In this document: piece by piece, positions 8,680 to 16,979 of the stretch
Layout of the letters: each line of letters starts with the position of its first letter
Position numbering within the stretch: the stretch's first letter is position 1
DNA from: Bacillus sp. PAMC26568
GTDB lineage: Bacteria; Bacillota; Bacilli; Bacillales; Bacillaceae
Direction: 5' to 3'
Length of the DNA: 64,000 nucleotides
NCBI RefSeq assembly: GCF_014235785.1
Contig: NZ_CP060137.1
Span: 3,348,001-3,412,000, forward strand
Notes under the pieces: model-generated
Databases searched by the model: none
Told to the model about the DNA's origin: nothing
Seen by the model: the letters and a program-made list of their open reading frames with translations, nothing else
Position numbers and translations under genes: made by a program

Positions 8680-9849
8680 ATGTTCATTAAAATACTTAAG
8701 TCCTACGACTATTCTTTAATACTGGCGATTTTTTTATTAAGTACATTCGGGCTCATTATGGTTTACAGCTCTAGTATGATTACATCTATCTTAAGATATG
8801 ATGTCACAAGCAGCTATTTTTTCAAAAAACAAAGTATTTCTTTACTATTAGGATTCATCATGTTTGTTTTGGTCTCCTTTTTTCCATATAAAATATTTTT
8901 TCAAAAAAAGTTCATAAAGCTTTTATTTTACGTATCCATTGGATCATTACTATTTGTTATTGTATTTGGCCATACAGCCGGAAATGCGCAAAGCTGGGTA
9001 AAATTAGGGGGGGCAGCGATTCAGCCTGCTGAATTTGCGAAGATTTCTGTCATTATTTATCTAGCTGCTTTACTCGCGAAAAAGCAGAATTATATGGAAC
9101 ATTTCAGTCATGCTATTCTGCCTCCTGTTATTTTTGTTGTCATTATTTTCATTTTAATCCTGCTGCAGCCTGATTTTGGTACGGCATTAATTATCTTATT
9201 AAATGCAGCCATTGTCATTTTATGTTCAGGCATCCCTTTAAAAAGCTGTATAAAACTAGCAGTATTTACTTCATTGGCTGCGATGTTTGGATTAATGCTG
9301 TTATTTCTCACCAATAAATTAGCGGACGTATTTTCTTCTGAAAGAATCTCCAGATTTACCGGATTTTTAGATCCATTTCAAAACATTGCGGATTCAGGGT
9401 ATCAGCTTGTCAGTTCTTATTATGCAATTAGCGGCGGCGGTATAACTGGCCTTGGACTCGGCAACAGCGTTCAGAAATTTGGTTATTTGCCAGAAAGCCA
9501 TACCGATTTTATCATGGCTGTCATCTCTGAAGAATTGGGCATATTCGGTGTCCTTTTTGTCATCATACTGCTTGGTTTTATTGTATTAAAAGGGTTTACA
9601 ATCAGTAAAAACTGCCAGGATCCATTTGGCTCTCTTCTTGCAATTGGCATATCTTCGATGATTGGCATTCAGGCTCTTGTTAACCTAGGTGCCGTAGCTG
9701 GACTTCTCCCGATTACCGGTGTTACGCTTCCGTTTGTCAGCTATGGAGGATCCTCATTGATTTTGCTGTTTATCTCGGCTGGCGTACTCGTAAATATATC
9801 AATGATGAACACATTTAAAGAGACTTATAATATTCAAAAAGCAGCATGA
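8680..9849 (+). CDS. SEDS family peptidoglycan polymerase, FtsW type
   Basis: 389 aa, about ten membrane segments. The FtsW-side signatures are GGGITGLGLGNSVQKF, LPESHTDFI, AVISEELG and the C-terminal SYGGSSLI. The GLGLGNS loop places it nearer FtsW/SpoVE than RodA. ATG at 8680 is preceded by GGGGAG at seven bases; the ATG at 8662 has no comparable site. It is not beside pycA or the mur genes where B. subtilis ftsW and spoVE sit. It may be an accessory SEDS protein; the partner penicillin-binding protein is not in this window. Confidence 0.9.
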   Translation: MFIKILKSYDYSLILAIFLLSTFGLIMVYSSSMITSILRYDVTSSYFFKKQSISLLLGFIMFVLVSFFPYKIFFQKKFIKLLFYVSIGSLLFVIVFGHTAGNAQSWVKLGGAAIQPAEFAKISVIIYLAALLAKKQNYMEHFSHAILPPVIFVVIIFILILLQPDFGTALIILLNAAIVILCSGIPLKSCIKLAVFTSLAAMFGLMLLFLTNKLADVFSSERISRFTGFLDPFQNIADSGYQLVSSYYAISGGGITGLGLGNSVQKFGYLPESHTDFIMAVISEELGIFGVLFVIILLGFIVLKGFTISKNCQDPFGSLLAIGISSMIGIQALVNLGAVAGLLPITGVTLPFVSYGGSSLILLFISAGVLVNISMMNTFKETYNIQKAA

Positions 9850-9890
9850 ATTTACCAAACAGAAAAAGCATACGAAGAGAGAAATAGAAA

Positions 9891-9927
9891 AAAGAGGACT
9901 TAACAGCATATTAAACTGTTCTCTTTT
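9891..9927 (+). terminator. Terminator of the FtsW-type gene
   Basis: AAAGAGGAC and GTTCTCTTTT pair (one G-U) about 40 bases after the stop codon and end in a T run. Confidence 0.65.
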
Positions 9928-9969
9928 GAGGTACCCGCATAGGAAAAATCATATATAAAAACAAATATA

Positions 9970-10006
9970 AAAGCAGTGGATTTCGCAAAGAAATCTCACT
10001 GCTTTT
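9970..10006. terminator. Strong bidirectional hairpin
   Basis: AAAAGCAGTGGATTTC pairs with GAAATCTCACTGCTTTT almost perfectly. It lies between two converging units and could stop transcription from either side. Confidence 0.75.
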
Positions 10007-10108
10007 AACGTTTTCATCAGTGGAAAAATTTAGCATAAAAATACTATTTAGGCAATATTAAAAATTTGAAAGGTACTTCTCTTTGTCCATTTTTGGTGCT
10101 ATTAAAAT

Positions 10109-10296
10109 TAGGCTCTTTTCGTAAAGTTTGTTTCTTATAGAAAAAATGGATAAAACCTTTAGTGGATTAGCGAAAGGCACTTGACTCCTGCGGGAAATAG
10201 AGGCTCCCATCCCTCCCCGCGGAAAGCAAGTGCCTGCAGCGGAAATCCACGGGTACAAAGTAATAACCAAAAAACAATCAATGCGAAAACAGCCTA
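10109..10296 (+). repeat. MITE-like dispersed element, copy 1 (188 bp)
   Basis: The ends are an imperfect terminal inverted repeat: TAGGCTCTTTTCG at the left and, on the other strand, TAGGCTGTTTTCG at the right (12 of 13 match). Inside are nested inverted segments: GTGGATT/AATCCAC, GGCACTTG/CAAGTGCC and a GC-rich CCTGCGGG/CCCGCGG core. A second copy lies inverted at 36347-36569. No transposase and no real gene is inside; the hydrophobic frame running through it is an artefact of the repeat. Confidence 0.8.
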
Positions 10297-10310
10297 CAAT
10301 TAAGATGAAA

Positions 10311-10341
10311 ATATAAAAAGCCCAAATCATAAGTGATTTGG
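10311..10341 (-). terminator. Terminator of the DedA gene
   Basis: CCAAATCA / TGATTTGG hairpin with a four-base loop, followed on the minus strand by GCTTTTTATATTTT. Confidence 0.65.
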
Positions 10342-10385
10342 ACCAATCTTACTTCATTTTTTGCAAAGCAGACACAGCCTGCGTT

Positions 10386-11003
10386 TTATTTTGTATTGTT
10401 CAGCTGTCTTCTTCTAATAAACCAAATAATTACTCCTGCTGCAGCTATACCAAGAACAACATAAATAATAGTTGAGTATACTCCGACATAGTCATTTATC
10501 TTTGGCCATGCTTCTCCAAGGGATGCGCCAAGCATGACAAGCGCTATGTTCCATATTAATGTACCAAAAGTAGTAAATAGCAAAAACTTCATGAAATTCA
10601 TATTGGACATCCCAGCCGGAATCGAAATTAAACTGCGAAGCAAGGGAACCATTCTGCAGAAAAACACAGTCCAAACGCCATACTTATCAAACCAGGCATC
10701 TGCACGGTGAATGTCTTTTTTTTTCACCCGAAGAATATGACCCCACTTATCAATGATCTTTTCTAGCCGTTCAACATCAAGCTGCAGGCCTATCCAATAT
10801 AAAATAATTGCGCCCACAACTGATCCGGCTGTAGCTGCTAAAATAACACCAATGACATTCATATTTGAAGTGGTCGTCATGAACCCTCCGAAAGGCAACA
10901 CAACCTCTGACGGAATAGGCGGGAAAATATTTTCTAAAGCGATCATTAGAAAGATCCCAAAGTAGCCGTATTGTTCCATAAAATCAGTAATCCAGTTCTC
11001 CAA
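10386..11003 (-). CDS. DedA family membrane protein
   Basis: DedA/SNARE-associated family. Members act as undecaprenyl-phosphate or phospholipid flippases needing proton motive force. 205 aa with the family signatures ENIFPPIPSEVVLPFGG, then FFCRMVPLLRSLISIPAGM (the FxRxxPxxRxxxxxxAG motif) and a C-terminal membrane segment ending in basic residues. TTG at 11003 is nine bases after AAGGAG. The ATG codons at 11021 and 11027 have no ribosome binding site and would start inside or before it. The closest B. subtilis relative is probably YngC. Confidence 0.9.
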   Translation of the reverse strand: MENWITDFMEQYGYFGIFLMIALENIFPPIPSEVVLPFGGFMTTTSNMNVIGVILAATAGSVVGAIILYWIGLQLDVERLEKIIDKWGHILRVKKKDIHRADAWFDKYGVWTVFFCRMVPLLRSLISIPAGMSNMNFMKFLLFTTFGTLIWNIALVMLGASLGEAWPKINDYVGVYSTIIYVVLGIAAAGVIIWFIRRRQLNNTK

Positions 11004-11103
11004 GTGCCCCCACTCCTTCATGGCCATGCTTTAATAAAAAACAGAACTTGAATATTGTATTTTTAAAAGACAGAAATGATTGTTACATTTCTAATAAAAA
11101 GAA

Positions 11104-11130
11104 CGCCGGCTCCAATTATTCAGATGCCGT
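11104..11130 (-). terminator. Weak terminator candidate after the RsbR-like gene
   Basis: Imperfect GC-rich hairpin (CGGCATC...GGAGCCG on the minus strand) followed by TTCTTTTTATT. Confidence 0.4.
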
Positions 11131-11136
11131 ATTATT

Positions 11137-11991
11137 TTATAAGATTTCTTTTTGTTCAAATCCAATAGACTTCAATGCCAGGTGAAGGCTTGAAAATGAC
11201 TTCGTATCTTTAAAATCTAATCCTAAACTAATCATTGTTTGGGCAATTTCCGGACGGATGCCGCTCAGTTTTGTTTCTACGCCGAGCATTTTCAGTGCAT
11301 CTAGAACTTTAAAAATTTGATTTGCAACCATCGTGTCGATTACAGGTACACCTGATAAATCAATAATTAAATACTCATACCCGCTTTCAGCACTTTGTGT
11401 TAAGGCAACATCCATCAATATCTGAGCACGCTGTGTATCAAGGTCGCCAATTAATGGAAGTACACCGATTTTTTCAGATACATTCACAATCGGAACAGAT
11501 AATTCATCCAGAGCATCTTTCGCAGATTGTATATTTGTTGAATAATTTTTCATATAGAAAACGCTGACGAGATGAATCGCGTGATCAACTGCATGATCTA
11601 ATGATGATAGCAGTTCGTAAAATCCATCTAATGACAGGTTGTCGCTTTTCGCTGCTTCCTTTATGATGCTTCCGATCTGATCCCGATAAAATCTGATTTC
11701 CTTTATTGCAAGATCTAACGGAATTTGAATCGCGACGAGCAAATCAGCTGTTTCTCTTCCCCAATTATTCAAGAGGACAACCGACTCCTGTTTATCAAGC
11801 AGAATGGCCTCCGCGTATATATTGATCAGTTTTTCTCTCCAAGCTGCAAGCTCTGTATGATTTGACTCAATCATATTAGGATATTTAATGCTTTTTTCTT
11901 GTTTAATTGCATATTGAAGCTTATCTTTTTGATCTTTAATCAATCTATTTATTTTCGTAAGGGTTTTATTTAAGTTGTTTTTTGTCTGCAT
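11137..11991 (-). CDS. RsbR-family stressosome protein (STAS domain)
   Basis: 284 aa. Residues 1-155 are an alpha-helical N-terminal module and residues 160-275 a STAS domain. Both threonines known as RsbT phosphorylation sites in RsbR have counterparts: GDLDTQRA and VPVIDTMVANQ. In B. subtilis RsbR paralogues form the stressosome core and control sigma-B through RsbT. Which paralogue this is cannot be settled here. ATG follows AAAGGAGAACC. Single gene, with no rsbS or rsbT beside it, as for the B. subtilis orphan paralogues. Confidence 0.88.
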   Translation of the reverse strand: MQTKNNLNKTLTKINRLIKDQKDKLQYAIKQEKSIKYPNMIESNHTELAAWREKLINIYAEAILLDKQESVVLLNNWGRETADLLVAIQIPLDLAIKEIRFYRDQIGSIIKEAAKSDNLSLDGFYELLSSLDHAVDHAIHLVSVFYMKNYSTNIQSAKDALDELSVPIVNVSEKIGVLPLIGDLDTQRAQILMDVALTQSAESGYEYLIIDLSGVPVIDTMVANQIFKVLDALKMLGVETKLSGIRPEIAQTMISLGLDFKDTKSFSSLHLALKSIGFEQKEIL

Positions 11992-12330
11992 GGTTCTCCT
12001 TTCAATAATAGGTTCTATTTATAAGGATAGTACTATGCGTTAAGAATCTCAAACCCTTTATCTTAATTCTAATGAAAAAAATTTTCCACTATCTCAAACA
12101 TTTCAGATTTTATTCGGAATAACAACAGCAAATCTACCCGCTTTTGAATATACGACTATTCTCCCCTGGTGCAGTAATCTGCACTGGATAAACCGAGCCC
12201 TGTTCCTTTAACTGATAAGGATTTATCGGTCTTATAAAAACTTTCAAAAATGTAAGGAAAATCTTCTTTTTTTTTAAGTCAAAAGTCCAGGATAAGTTTA
12301 CTATATATAATCGAAAAAAATACAATTCTT

Positions 12331-12475
12331 TTTACCGGCTTAAAGATTGAATTTATCTGTACCGTTCTTCTTTATCAGTCTAATTTAGACTTTTATCCGT
12401 GTAATCCGGGCATTTATCAGTTTAAATCCATCTTTTATCAGTCTAAATATCGGTTTTATCGGTTTAACGGTTCCA
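12331..12475. repeat. Phased 21-bp word array, TTTATCNGTNTAA family
   Basis: The word TTTA(T/C)C followed by NGTNTAA-like bases begins at 12331, 12352, 12371, 12392, 12413, 12434 and 12455, i.e. spacings of 21, 19, 21, 21, 21 and 21. The rest of each unit varies. An isolated copy is at 12222, and inverted copies (TTAACTGATAA, GGATAAACC) occur at about 12197-12218. The last unit contains the stop codon of the DUF2161 gene. No supported gene lies in 11992-12455. Confidence 0.8.
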
Positions 12476-13184
12476 AGCTGGAATAAAAATAGGCTCTTAA
12501 TTCTTCGTGGACCATCAAATCCTTTTTCCCAGCCTCACTTAATGCGTAAGTCCCTCTCTTCACCCGGTCAAACCAGCCATAGTAATTTTTATTAAGAATG
12601 GATAACGTCTTGTCTCCGGTTCCCATTTCGCGGAGATTCTTAGGACTTTGCGGACCGCTGTGTTCAAGACAGCAGGCAATATGAATACATCGTTCCTTAT
12701 AGGCTGTCATGATTTTCGTTTTATTCACTCCGCCTACATTATGATCACCGCTTCTGCCTTCTATTTCTGCCAAGATCTGAGCTCTTTTTCTTTGACTCAG
12801 CTTCATGCTTTTTACCCGGTCAAAGGAATCAGGCTCCATCTTGATTTCGGCATATCCTTTGCCTTGCCGAAAAGATACCACGATCAGCCCGAGTTCCAGG
12901 CGCCTCACCAAATAACAAAGATCCTTCCATTTCTTTGAACGCAAACTGTAAGATGGCTTTGGAATCGCGATATAAACCTGATCCGTGAAGCGCTGTCTCT
13001 TCGCGGCCTGTATGAGCAGTTCAACATTTAACCTCAGCTTCAGTTCGACTAAAATCAGTTCATTCTCTTTTACTGCAGCAAGATCACAGTCTTTAACCTC
13101 GCCATAAACTTCATATCCATGCTTAATAAAATATTTTTGAATTGGTTTATATAGATCCTTTTCGAACAAATTATTATTTTTCAT
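12456..13184 (-). CDS. DUF2161 protein, putative PD-(D/E)XK nuclease fold
   Basis: 242 aa. The N-terminal 100 residues look like a PD-(D/E)XK module: an acidic residue in VKDCDLAAV followed by LILVELKLRL (the ExK strand). The C-terminal part (about 150-240) is basic and helix-rich, possibly a winged helix (GDKTLSILNKNYYGWFDRVKRG, quoted in part as YGWFDRVKRGTYALSEAG). The family is predicted to be phosphodiesterase-like, with no proven substrate. The start lies four bases after the stop codon of the DUF3267 gene upstream, so the pair is an operon. A phased repeat array begins at its 3' end. Confidence 0.75.
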   Translation of the reverse strand: MKNNNLFEKDLYKPIQKYFIKHGYEVYGEVKDCDLAAVKENELILVELKLRLNVELLIQAAKRQRFTDQVYIAIPKPSYSLRSKKWKDLCYLVRRLELGLIVVSFRQGKGYAEIKMEPDSFDRVKSMKLSQRKRAQILAEIEGRSGDHNVGGVNKTKIMTAYKERCIHIACCLEHSGPQSPKNLREMGTGDKTLSILNKNYYGWFDRVKRGTYALSEAGKKDLMVHEELRAYFYSSLEPLNR

Positions 13185-13190
13185 CCTCTA

Positions 13191-13754
13191 TCAGCCTATC
13201 TTTTCTGCCTTTTTCATACTATAAACCTCACAGCCTATTTTCTCTGGATGGTCTTTAATCACAATCTGTTTATCGTATTTTCGAATATGCCAATAGATAA
13301 AAACATCACCAAAACCGGCTTGGGTCAAAAGGATTCCCAAAACTGTCAAAAAACCATTCCCCATGATGAAACCAGCGGCCAAAGGAAGAATACCGGTTAT
13401 AATCATTGGCAGAAGGACTGCTGTTTTATAAGCACCTGCTGAAATGGGAATTTTACAATGTGCATACGGCATCAGATTTTTCCAATCGATTCCGTAAGAG
13501 ATATTTGACCAGGATGTCCTCCCAAAAATTTTAAATGAACCGCCGTGGATAAGTTCATGGATTGGGATTAGAGCCAAATATAATATAATGACCAATGCGT
13601 ACGGCTCCCAGGTATTCCATACAGAATTCCCCCATATTAGTCTATAACCAGCACCCAATATAATTGTGCTGATTAAAGTCAAAATCAAAATCGGCTTTTG
13701 TATTTCTTCCATTGTAAATATTTTCTCTTCTTTATGATACCTTTCAAGATTCAT
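13191..13754 (-). CDS. DUF3267 membrane protein with HExxH motif
   Basis: 187 aa with four membrane segments. The motif HELIH sits in the second segment (IPIHELIHGG), as in integral-membrane zinc metalloproteases and DUF3267 proteins. Peptidase activity is inferred only. ATG at 13754 follows AGAGGAG at six bases; a further in-frame start at 13775 lies upstream of that site. Cotranscribed with the DUF2161 gene. Confidence 0.8.
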   Translation of the reverse strand: MNLERYHKEEKIFTMEEIQKPILILTLISTIILGAGYRLIWGNSVWNTWEPYALVIILYLALIPIHELIHGGSFKIFGRTSWSNISYGIDWKNLMPYAHCKIPISAGAYKTAVLLPMIITGILPLAAGFIMGNGFLTVLGILLTQAGFGDVFIYWHIRKYDKQIVIKDHPEKIGCEVYSMKKAEKIG

Positions 13755-13835
13755 CGTCTGCTCCTCTGCACTCATATGGCCGTATTTCTACGGCTATTTT
13801 ACCATAAAAGCCCAATTGTTGCGTGTGAATTAAAA

Positions 13836-13864
13836 CAGCACCCCATACAATTTCAGGGGTGCCG
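13836..13864 (-). terminator. Terminator of the AraC/GyrI regulator gene
   Basis: CGGCACCCC and GGGGTGCTG form a hairpin on the minus strand followed by TTTTAATT, just after the stop codon. Confidence 0.8.
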
Positions 13865-13872
13865 CTTCCGAT

Positions 13873-14727
13873 TTAAGATTTTACCGGAATCCAAATTTCC
13901 GAGTAATAATCTGGTCCGTACGGATCTTCATTTGTATACACTTCTAAGTCAGGTGTGCCGGCATGCTCGTAGCCGCTTGTCGGAAACCATTCTGAAAAGA
14001 TTTGCTTCCATGCATTCTGCATGGCGTCCGGCATTGGTCCATTCACTTCAAAAACAACCCATTTAGAGGCTGGAATCGTGAGTTTCGATAAGCCTTCAGG
14101 TGTTTCTCCGGAATACTCGGCTGCCACCCAATAATCCATCATTTGATTCGTGTCTGCCACACAAACACCTACAACGCCTTTAATCTCTCCATTGTTCAGT
14201 TTCATGAGCAAATCGTTCGTGCCGTCGCTGTTCACTTCATTCCAAAGCTTTGGAATCCCAATAAGATTCTCTTCATTTGCACATGAAAACTCACGCTTAA
14301 TTCCAACGACGTCAAACCCATTTCTTTCAATTACATTGTATTTCATTGGCTCTGCTCCTTTCAGACTCACCTGGATAATCAGGCGGCTATAGAATTTCAA
14401 TTTACCGGTGTTCTTTCTCACTTCACTCGGTGATATTCCATGCTGTCTGCGAAATGCTTTCGTGAACGATTCGGGAGTGTCGTAACCATACTTATAAGCG
14501 AGGTCAATCACTTTGCAGCTGTTACTGGCAAGGTCCTGTGCCGCTAATGTTAAACGTCGTCTCCGAAGATATTCGCCAATTGAGATATCAGTCAAGATGG
14601 TGAACGTTCGCTGAAAATGAAAGGCTGAGGCGTTCGCTTCTCTTGCAATCTGTTTGATTGAGATATCTGTCAGCAAATGTTCTTCCATGAAATCGATCGC
14701 CTTCTGTATTGATTCTACCCAAGCCAT
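13873..14727 (-). CDS. AraC-type regulator with GyrI-like effector-binding domain
   Basis: 284 aa. Residues 5-105 hold two helix-turn-helix units (DISIKQIAREANASAFHFQ and VIDLAYKYGYDTPESFTKAF). Residues 125-284 match the GyrI/Rob-type effector-binding domain (MKYNVIERNGFDVVGI near its start, ending DYYSEIWIPVK). Such proteins sense small molecules, often drugs. ATG at 14727 follows AAGGAG at eight bases. The neighbouring phosphatase lies upstream on the same strand, 50 bases away. Confidence 0.9.
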   Translation of the reverse strand: MAWVESIQKAIDFMEEHLLTDISIKQIAREANASAFHFQRTFTILTDISIGEYLRRRRLTLAAQDLASNSCKVIDLAYKYGYDTPESFTKAFRRQHGISPSEVRKNTGKLKFYSRLIIQVSLKGAEPMKYNVIERNGFDVVGIKREFSCANEENLIGIPKLWNEVNSDGTNDLLMKLNNGEIKGVVGVCVADTNQMMDYWVAAEYSGETPEGLSKLTIPASKWVVFEVNGPMPDAMQNAWKQIFSEWFPTSGYEHAGTPDLEVYTNEDPYGPDYYSEIWIPVKS

Positions 14728-14777
14728 TTTGCTCACTCCTTGATTACATCATACCAATGGAATTCCATTAACTCCTG

Positions 14778-15377
14778 TCATTTTGTGCTTTGTTGTGACT
14801 GCTCTGCCAAATGTCTTGTACAATTATACACATCACAATTCCATACACTTTCGACCTTGACGATTGTTGAAATGGAGGTATTCTTCAGTCCTTCTTCCAT
14901 TTCCAGCTTGGGCACCAATTTTTTCAGGCAATGTTTGATAAACGAACCATGACTGACGATCAAGATGTTTTTGCCCGGATGTTTGCTTGTGATTTCCTCA
15001 AAAAAAGACATTCCTCTTTCGATCACAAGATTTGCCTTCTCCATTCCAAGATCTAACTCCCTCCATTGTTCTCCCCACTTCTCAATTCTTTCCGCTTCTG
15101 TTGTTCCTTCAATTTGCCCTCCGGAAACTTCACGGATTCTGGAATCAAATTGAATCGGAAGATTTCCTAATCTGGCTGCTATGTATTCTGCAGTTTGTCT
15201 TGCTCTAAGCAATGGACTGGCGTATATCATGTCCCAATCTTCTGCCCCAAGCCGTTCTGCAAGCTTTTCTGCTTCTGCGATCCCAAACTCATCAAGAGGA
15301 ATATCTGAGCTTCCCTGTGCTCTTCTCTCTAAATTCCATGCTGTCCGACCATGACGGACGATCCCCAGTTTTGTCAT
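14778..15377 (-). CDS. Histidine phosphatase family protein (phosphoglycerate mutase-like)
   Basis: 199 aa. The RHG catalytic motif is at residues 8-10 (GIVRHGRTAWN), the second arginine in SPLLRARQTAE and the second histidine in LIVSHGSFIKH. This is the branch of cofactor-dependent mutase-like phosphatases (PhoE/GpmB type). Substrate not predictable. ATG at 15377 follows AAAGGATT; the earlier in-frame start at 15407 lacks a site. Confidence 0.88.
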   Translation of the reverse strand: MTKLGIVRHGRTAWNLERRAQGSSDIPLDEFGIAEAEKLAERLGAEDWDMIYASPLLRARQTAEYIAARLGNLPIQFDSRIREVSGGQIEGTTEAERIEKWGEQWRELDLGMEKANLVIERGMSFFEEITSKHPGKNILIVSHGSFIKHCLKKLVPKLEMEEGLKNTSISTIVKVESVWNCDVYNCTRHLAEQSQQSTK

Positions 15378-15463
15378 GTTTGCTTCAATCCTTTCTAGTA
15401 AAATCAATAAATCTCTAATTCTTCCATCTAAGATTATGATACTCTAAAAGAGAGGTGAATACG

Positions 15464-16366
15464 ATGAAAAATAAGCCAATTTATGTGGAACTATCAATCC
15501 ATTCCGACATGGATAAATTATGGGATGCCACTCAAATTCCAGCATTACACTCACAATGGGATCTCCGTTTCTCATCGATTACATACCTTCCCAAAATAGA
15601 AAACGAGCCACAGCATTTTTTATATAAAACGAATATTGGATTCGGTCTTAACGTTCAAGGCTGGGGCAAAAGTATTGGGTCTTTTCACTCTGATGACGGC
15701 TCGAGAACATCATCCTTACACTTCGGAACAGATCAAAAAATGTCCATCATTAAAGAAGGAAAGGGCTATTGGAAATATAAGCCTGAACGAAACGCGATCA
15801 CCTTTCTTACGCAATACGATTATAAAGTGAATTTTGGGAAAGCAGGAGTTTTTTTTGACACAGTGTTATTTCGTCCGTTAATTGGATGGGCAACAGCACT
15901 AAGCTTTGATGTGCTTAAAAGATGGCTTGAAAAAGAGGAAGCGCCTGCCTTTCAATACATACGTTTTTTTAGTACATGGCTCATTTCCTTCCTCTTCTTC
16001 TTTATTTGGACCTATCATGGCGCAGTCCCGAAAATACTGTTTATGCATCCGGAGGAAGTATCTATGACAAAATCCCTGCTGTCATTGACTATGAATCAGG
16101 CTTCTGCACTCGTTGCGATCACAGGGATTGCTGAAATCCTGTTCGGACTGCTCTGGCTCCTGCCATTTAATAAAGTAAGGTTATTCGGCCTGCAAATCAT
16201 GGTATTTCCGCCGCTTACGTTTTCAGCAATTTTGGCAGAACCTTCGAATCTGATTCATCCATTCAGTCCATTAACCTATAATGCAGCTTTATTCATCCTT
16301 TCAATCATTGGATATATAGTAAGCAGGGATCTGCCGACTGCGAAAAGCTGTAAAAGAAAGAGATAA
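15464..16366 (+). CDS. yndG: YndG-like protein: SRPBCC domain fused to a DoxX-like membrane domain
   Basis: 300 aa. Residues 1-155 resemble a SRPBCC/START-like ligand-binding fold, and residues 165-290 contain four membrane helices of the DoxX-like type (GIAEILFGLLWLLPF). ATG at 15464 follows AGAGGTGAATACG. It heads a three-gene run with a DUF4166 protein and a YndJ-like protein, the same order as yndG-yndH-yndJ of B. subtilis. Function unknown in both. Confidence 0.75.
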   Translation: MKNKPIYVELSIHSDMDKLWDATQIPALHSQWDLRFSSITYLPKIENEPQHFLYKTNIGFGLNVQGWGKSIGSFHSDDGSRTSSLHFGTDQKMSIIKEGKGYWKYKPERNAITFLTQYDYKVNFGKAGVFFDTVLFRPLIGWATALSFDVLKRWLEKEEAPAFQYIRFFSTWLISFLFFFIWTYHGAVPKILFMHPEEVSMTKSLLSLTMNQASALVAITGIAEILFGLLWLLPFNKVRLFGLQIMVFPPLTFSAILAEPSNLIHPFSPLTYNAALFILSIIGYIVSRDLPTAKSCKRKR

Positions 16367-16376
16367 GGAGATTTCG

Positions 16377-16979
16377 ATGTCTATTTATAGAATTGTTTTG
16401 GGAGAGCAGTTTATCTTGCTTCATCCTATGCTTCAAAAGCGATACGAATTTCCCTTTAAAGCTTCAGGAGTGATGAAAACCATTAATGGCGGACCAAAGT
16501 GGCTCTATCCACTCTTTTTAGCAGGCGTCCGTTTTAAACTTCTTTTTCCTGAACATGGAGAAAACATACCATTTTCAATCCATAACACTCTGCGCACAGG
16601 TGTAAATGGCGAAGAGCAGGTTCATTGGGAGCGGGTCTTTCATTTTAATAACAAGAAAAGATATTTCAACGCCTTAATGAGTATGGATTCTAAAGAAGGG
16701 ATGATTAAGGATTACCTCGGTGAACCAAAGCTGTTTTACTCTGACCTTTCCTTTAAAGCAGGTGATCAAGGTCAGTTAATTATCACATCCAAGAAACAGC
16801 GGCTCTTAGTTGGAAAGCTAGAAATCCCAATGCCAAAATGGCTTCAAGGCTTAGCCACAGTAAGAGAATCGTACAATGAAAAAAGAGATGTCTTTCAAAT
16901 TAAAGTAGACGTATATAATCCAATAATCGGAAATGTCTTTTCATATGAAGGAGAGTTTACAACTGATGAGATTGCGTAG
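16377..16979 (+). CDS. yndH: DUF4166 protein, YndH-like
   Basis: 200 aa, soluble-looking, beta-rich. DUF4166 features such as VLGEQFILLHPMLQKRY and a conserved VHWERVFHF centre are readable. AAGGAG precedes the ATG at good spacing, ten bases after the previous stop codon. The third gene starts inside its last codons. Function unknown. Confidence 0.78.
   Translation: MSIYRIVLGEQFILLHPMLQKRYEFPFKASGVMKTINGGPKWLYPLFLAGVRFKLLFPEHGENIPFSIHNTLRTGVNGEEQVHWERVFHFNNKKRYFNALMSMDSKEGMIKDYLGEPKLFYSDLSFKAGDQGQLIITSKKQRLLVGKLEIPMPKWLQGLATVRESYNEKRDVFQIKVDVYNPIIGNVFSYEGEFTTDEIA

Noticed and set aside
10058..10330. 90-codon open frame across the MITE-like element
   Set aside because: It runs through the repeat hairpin and the DedA terminator; there is no ribosome binding site. 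A related frame appears in the other copy at 36330-36572.
12331..12475. Plasmid-type iterons
   Set aside because: The spacing is suitable but there is no rep gene or other plasmid function, and the neighbourhood is chromosomal.
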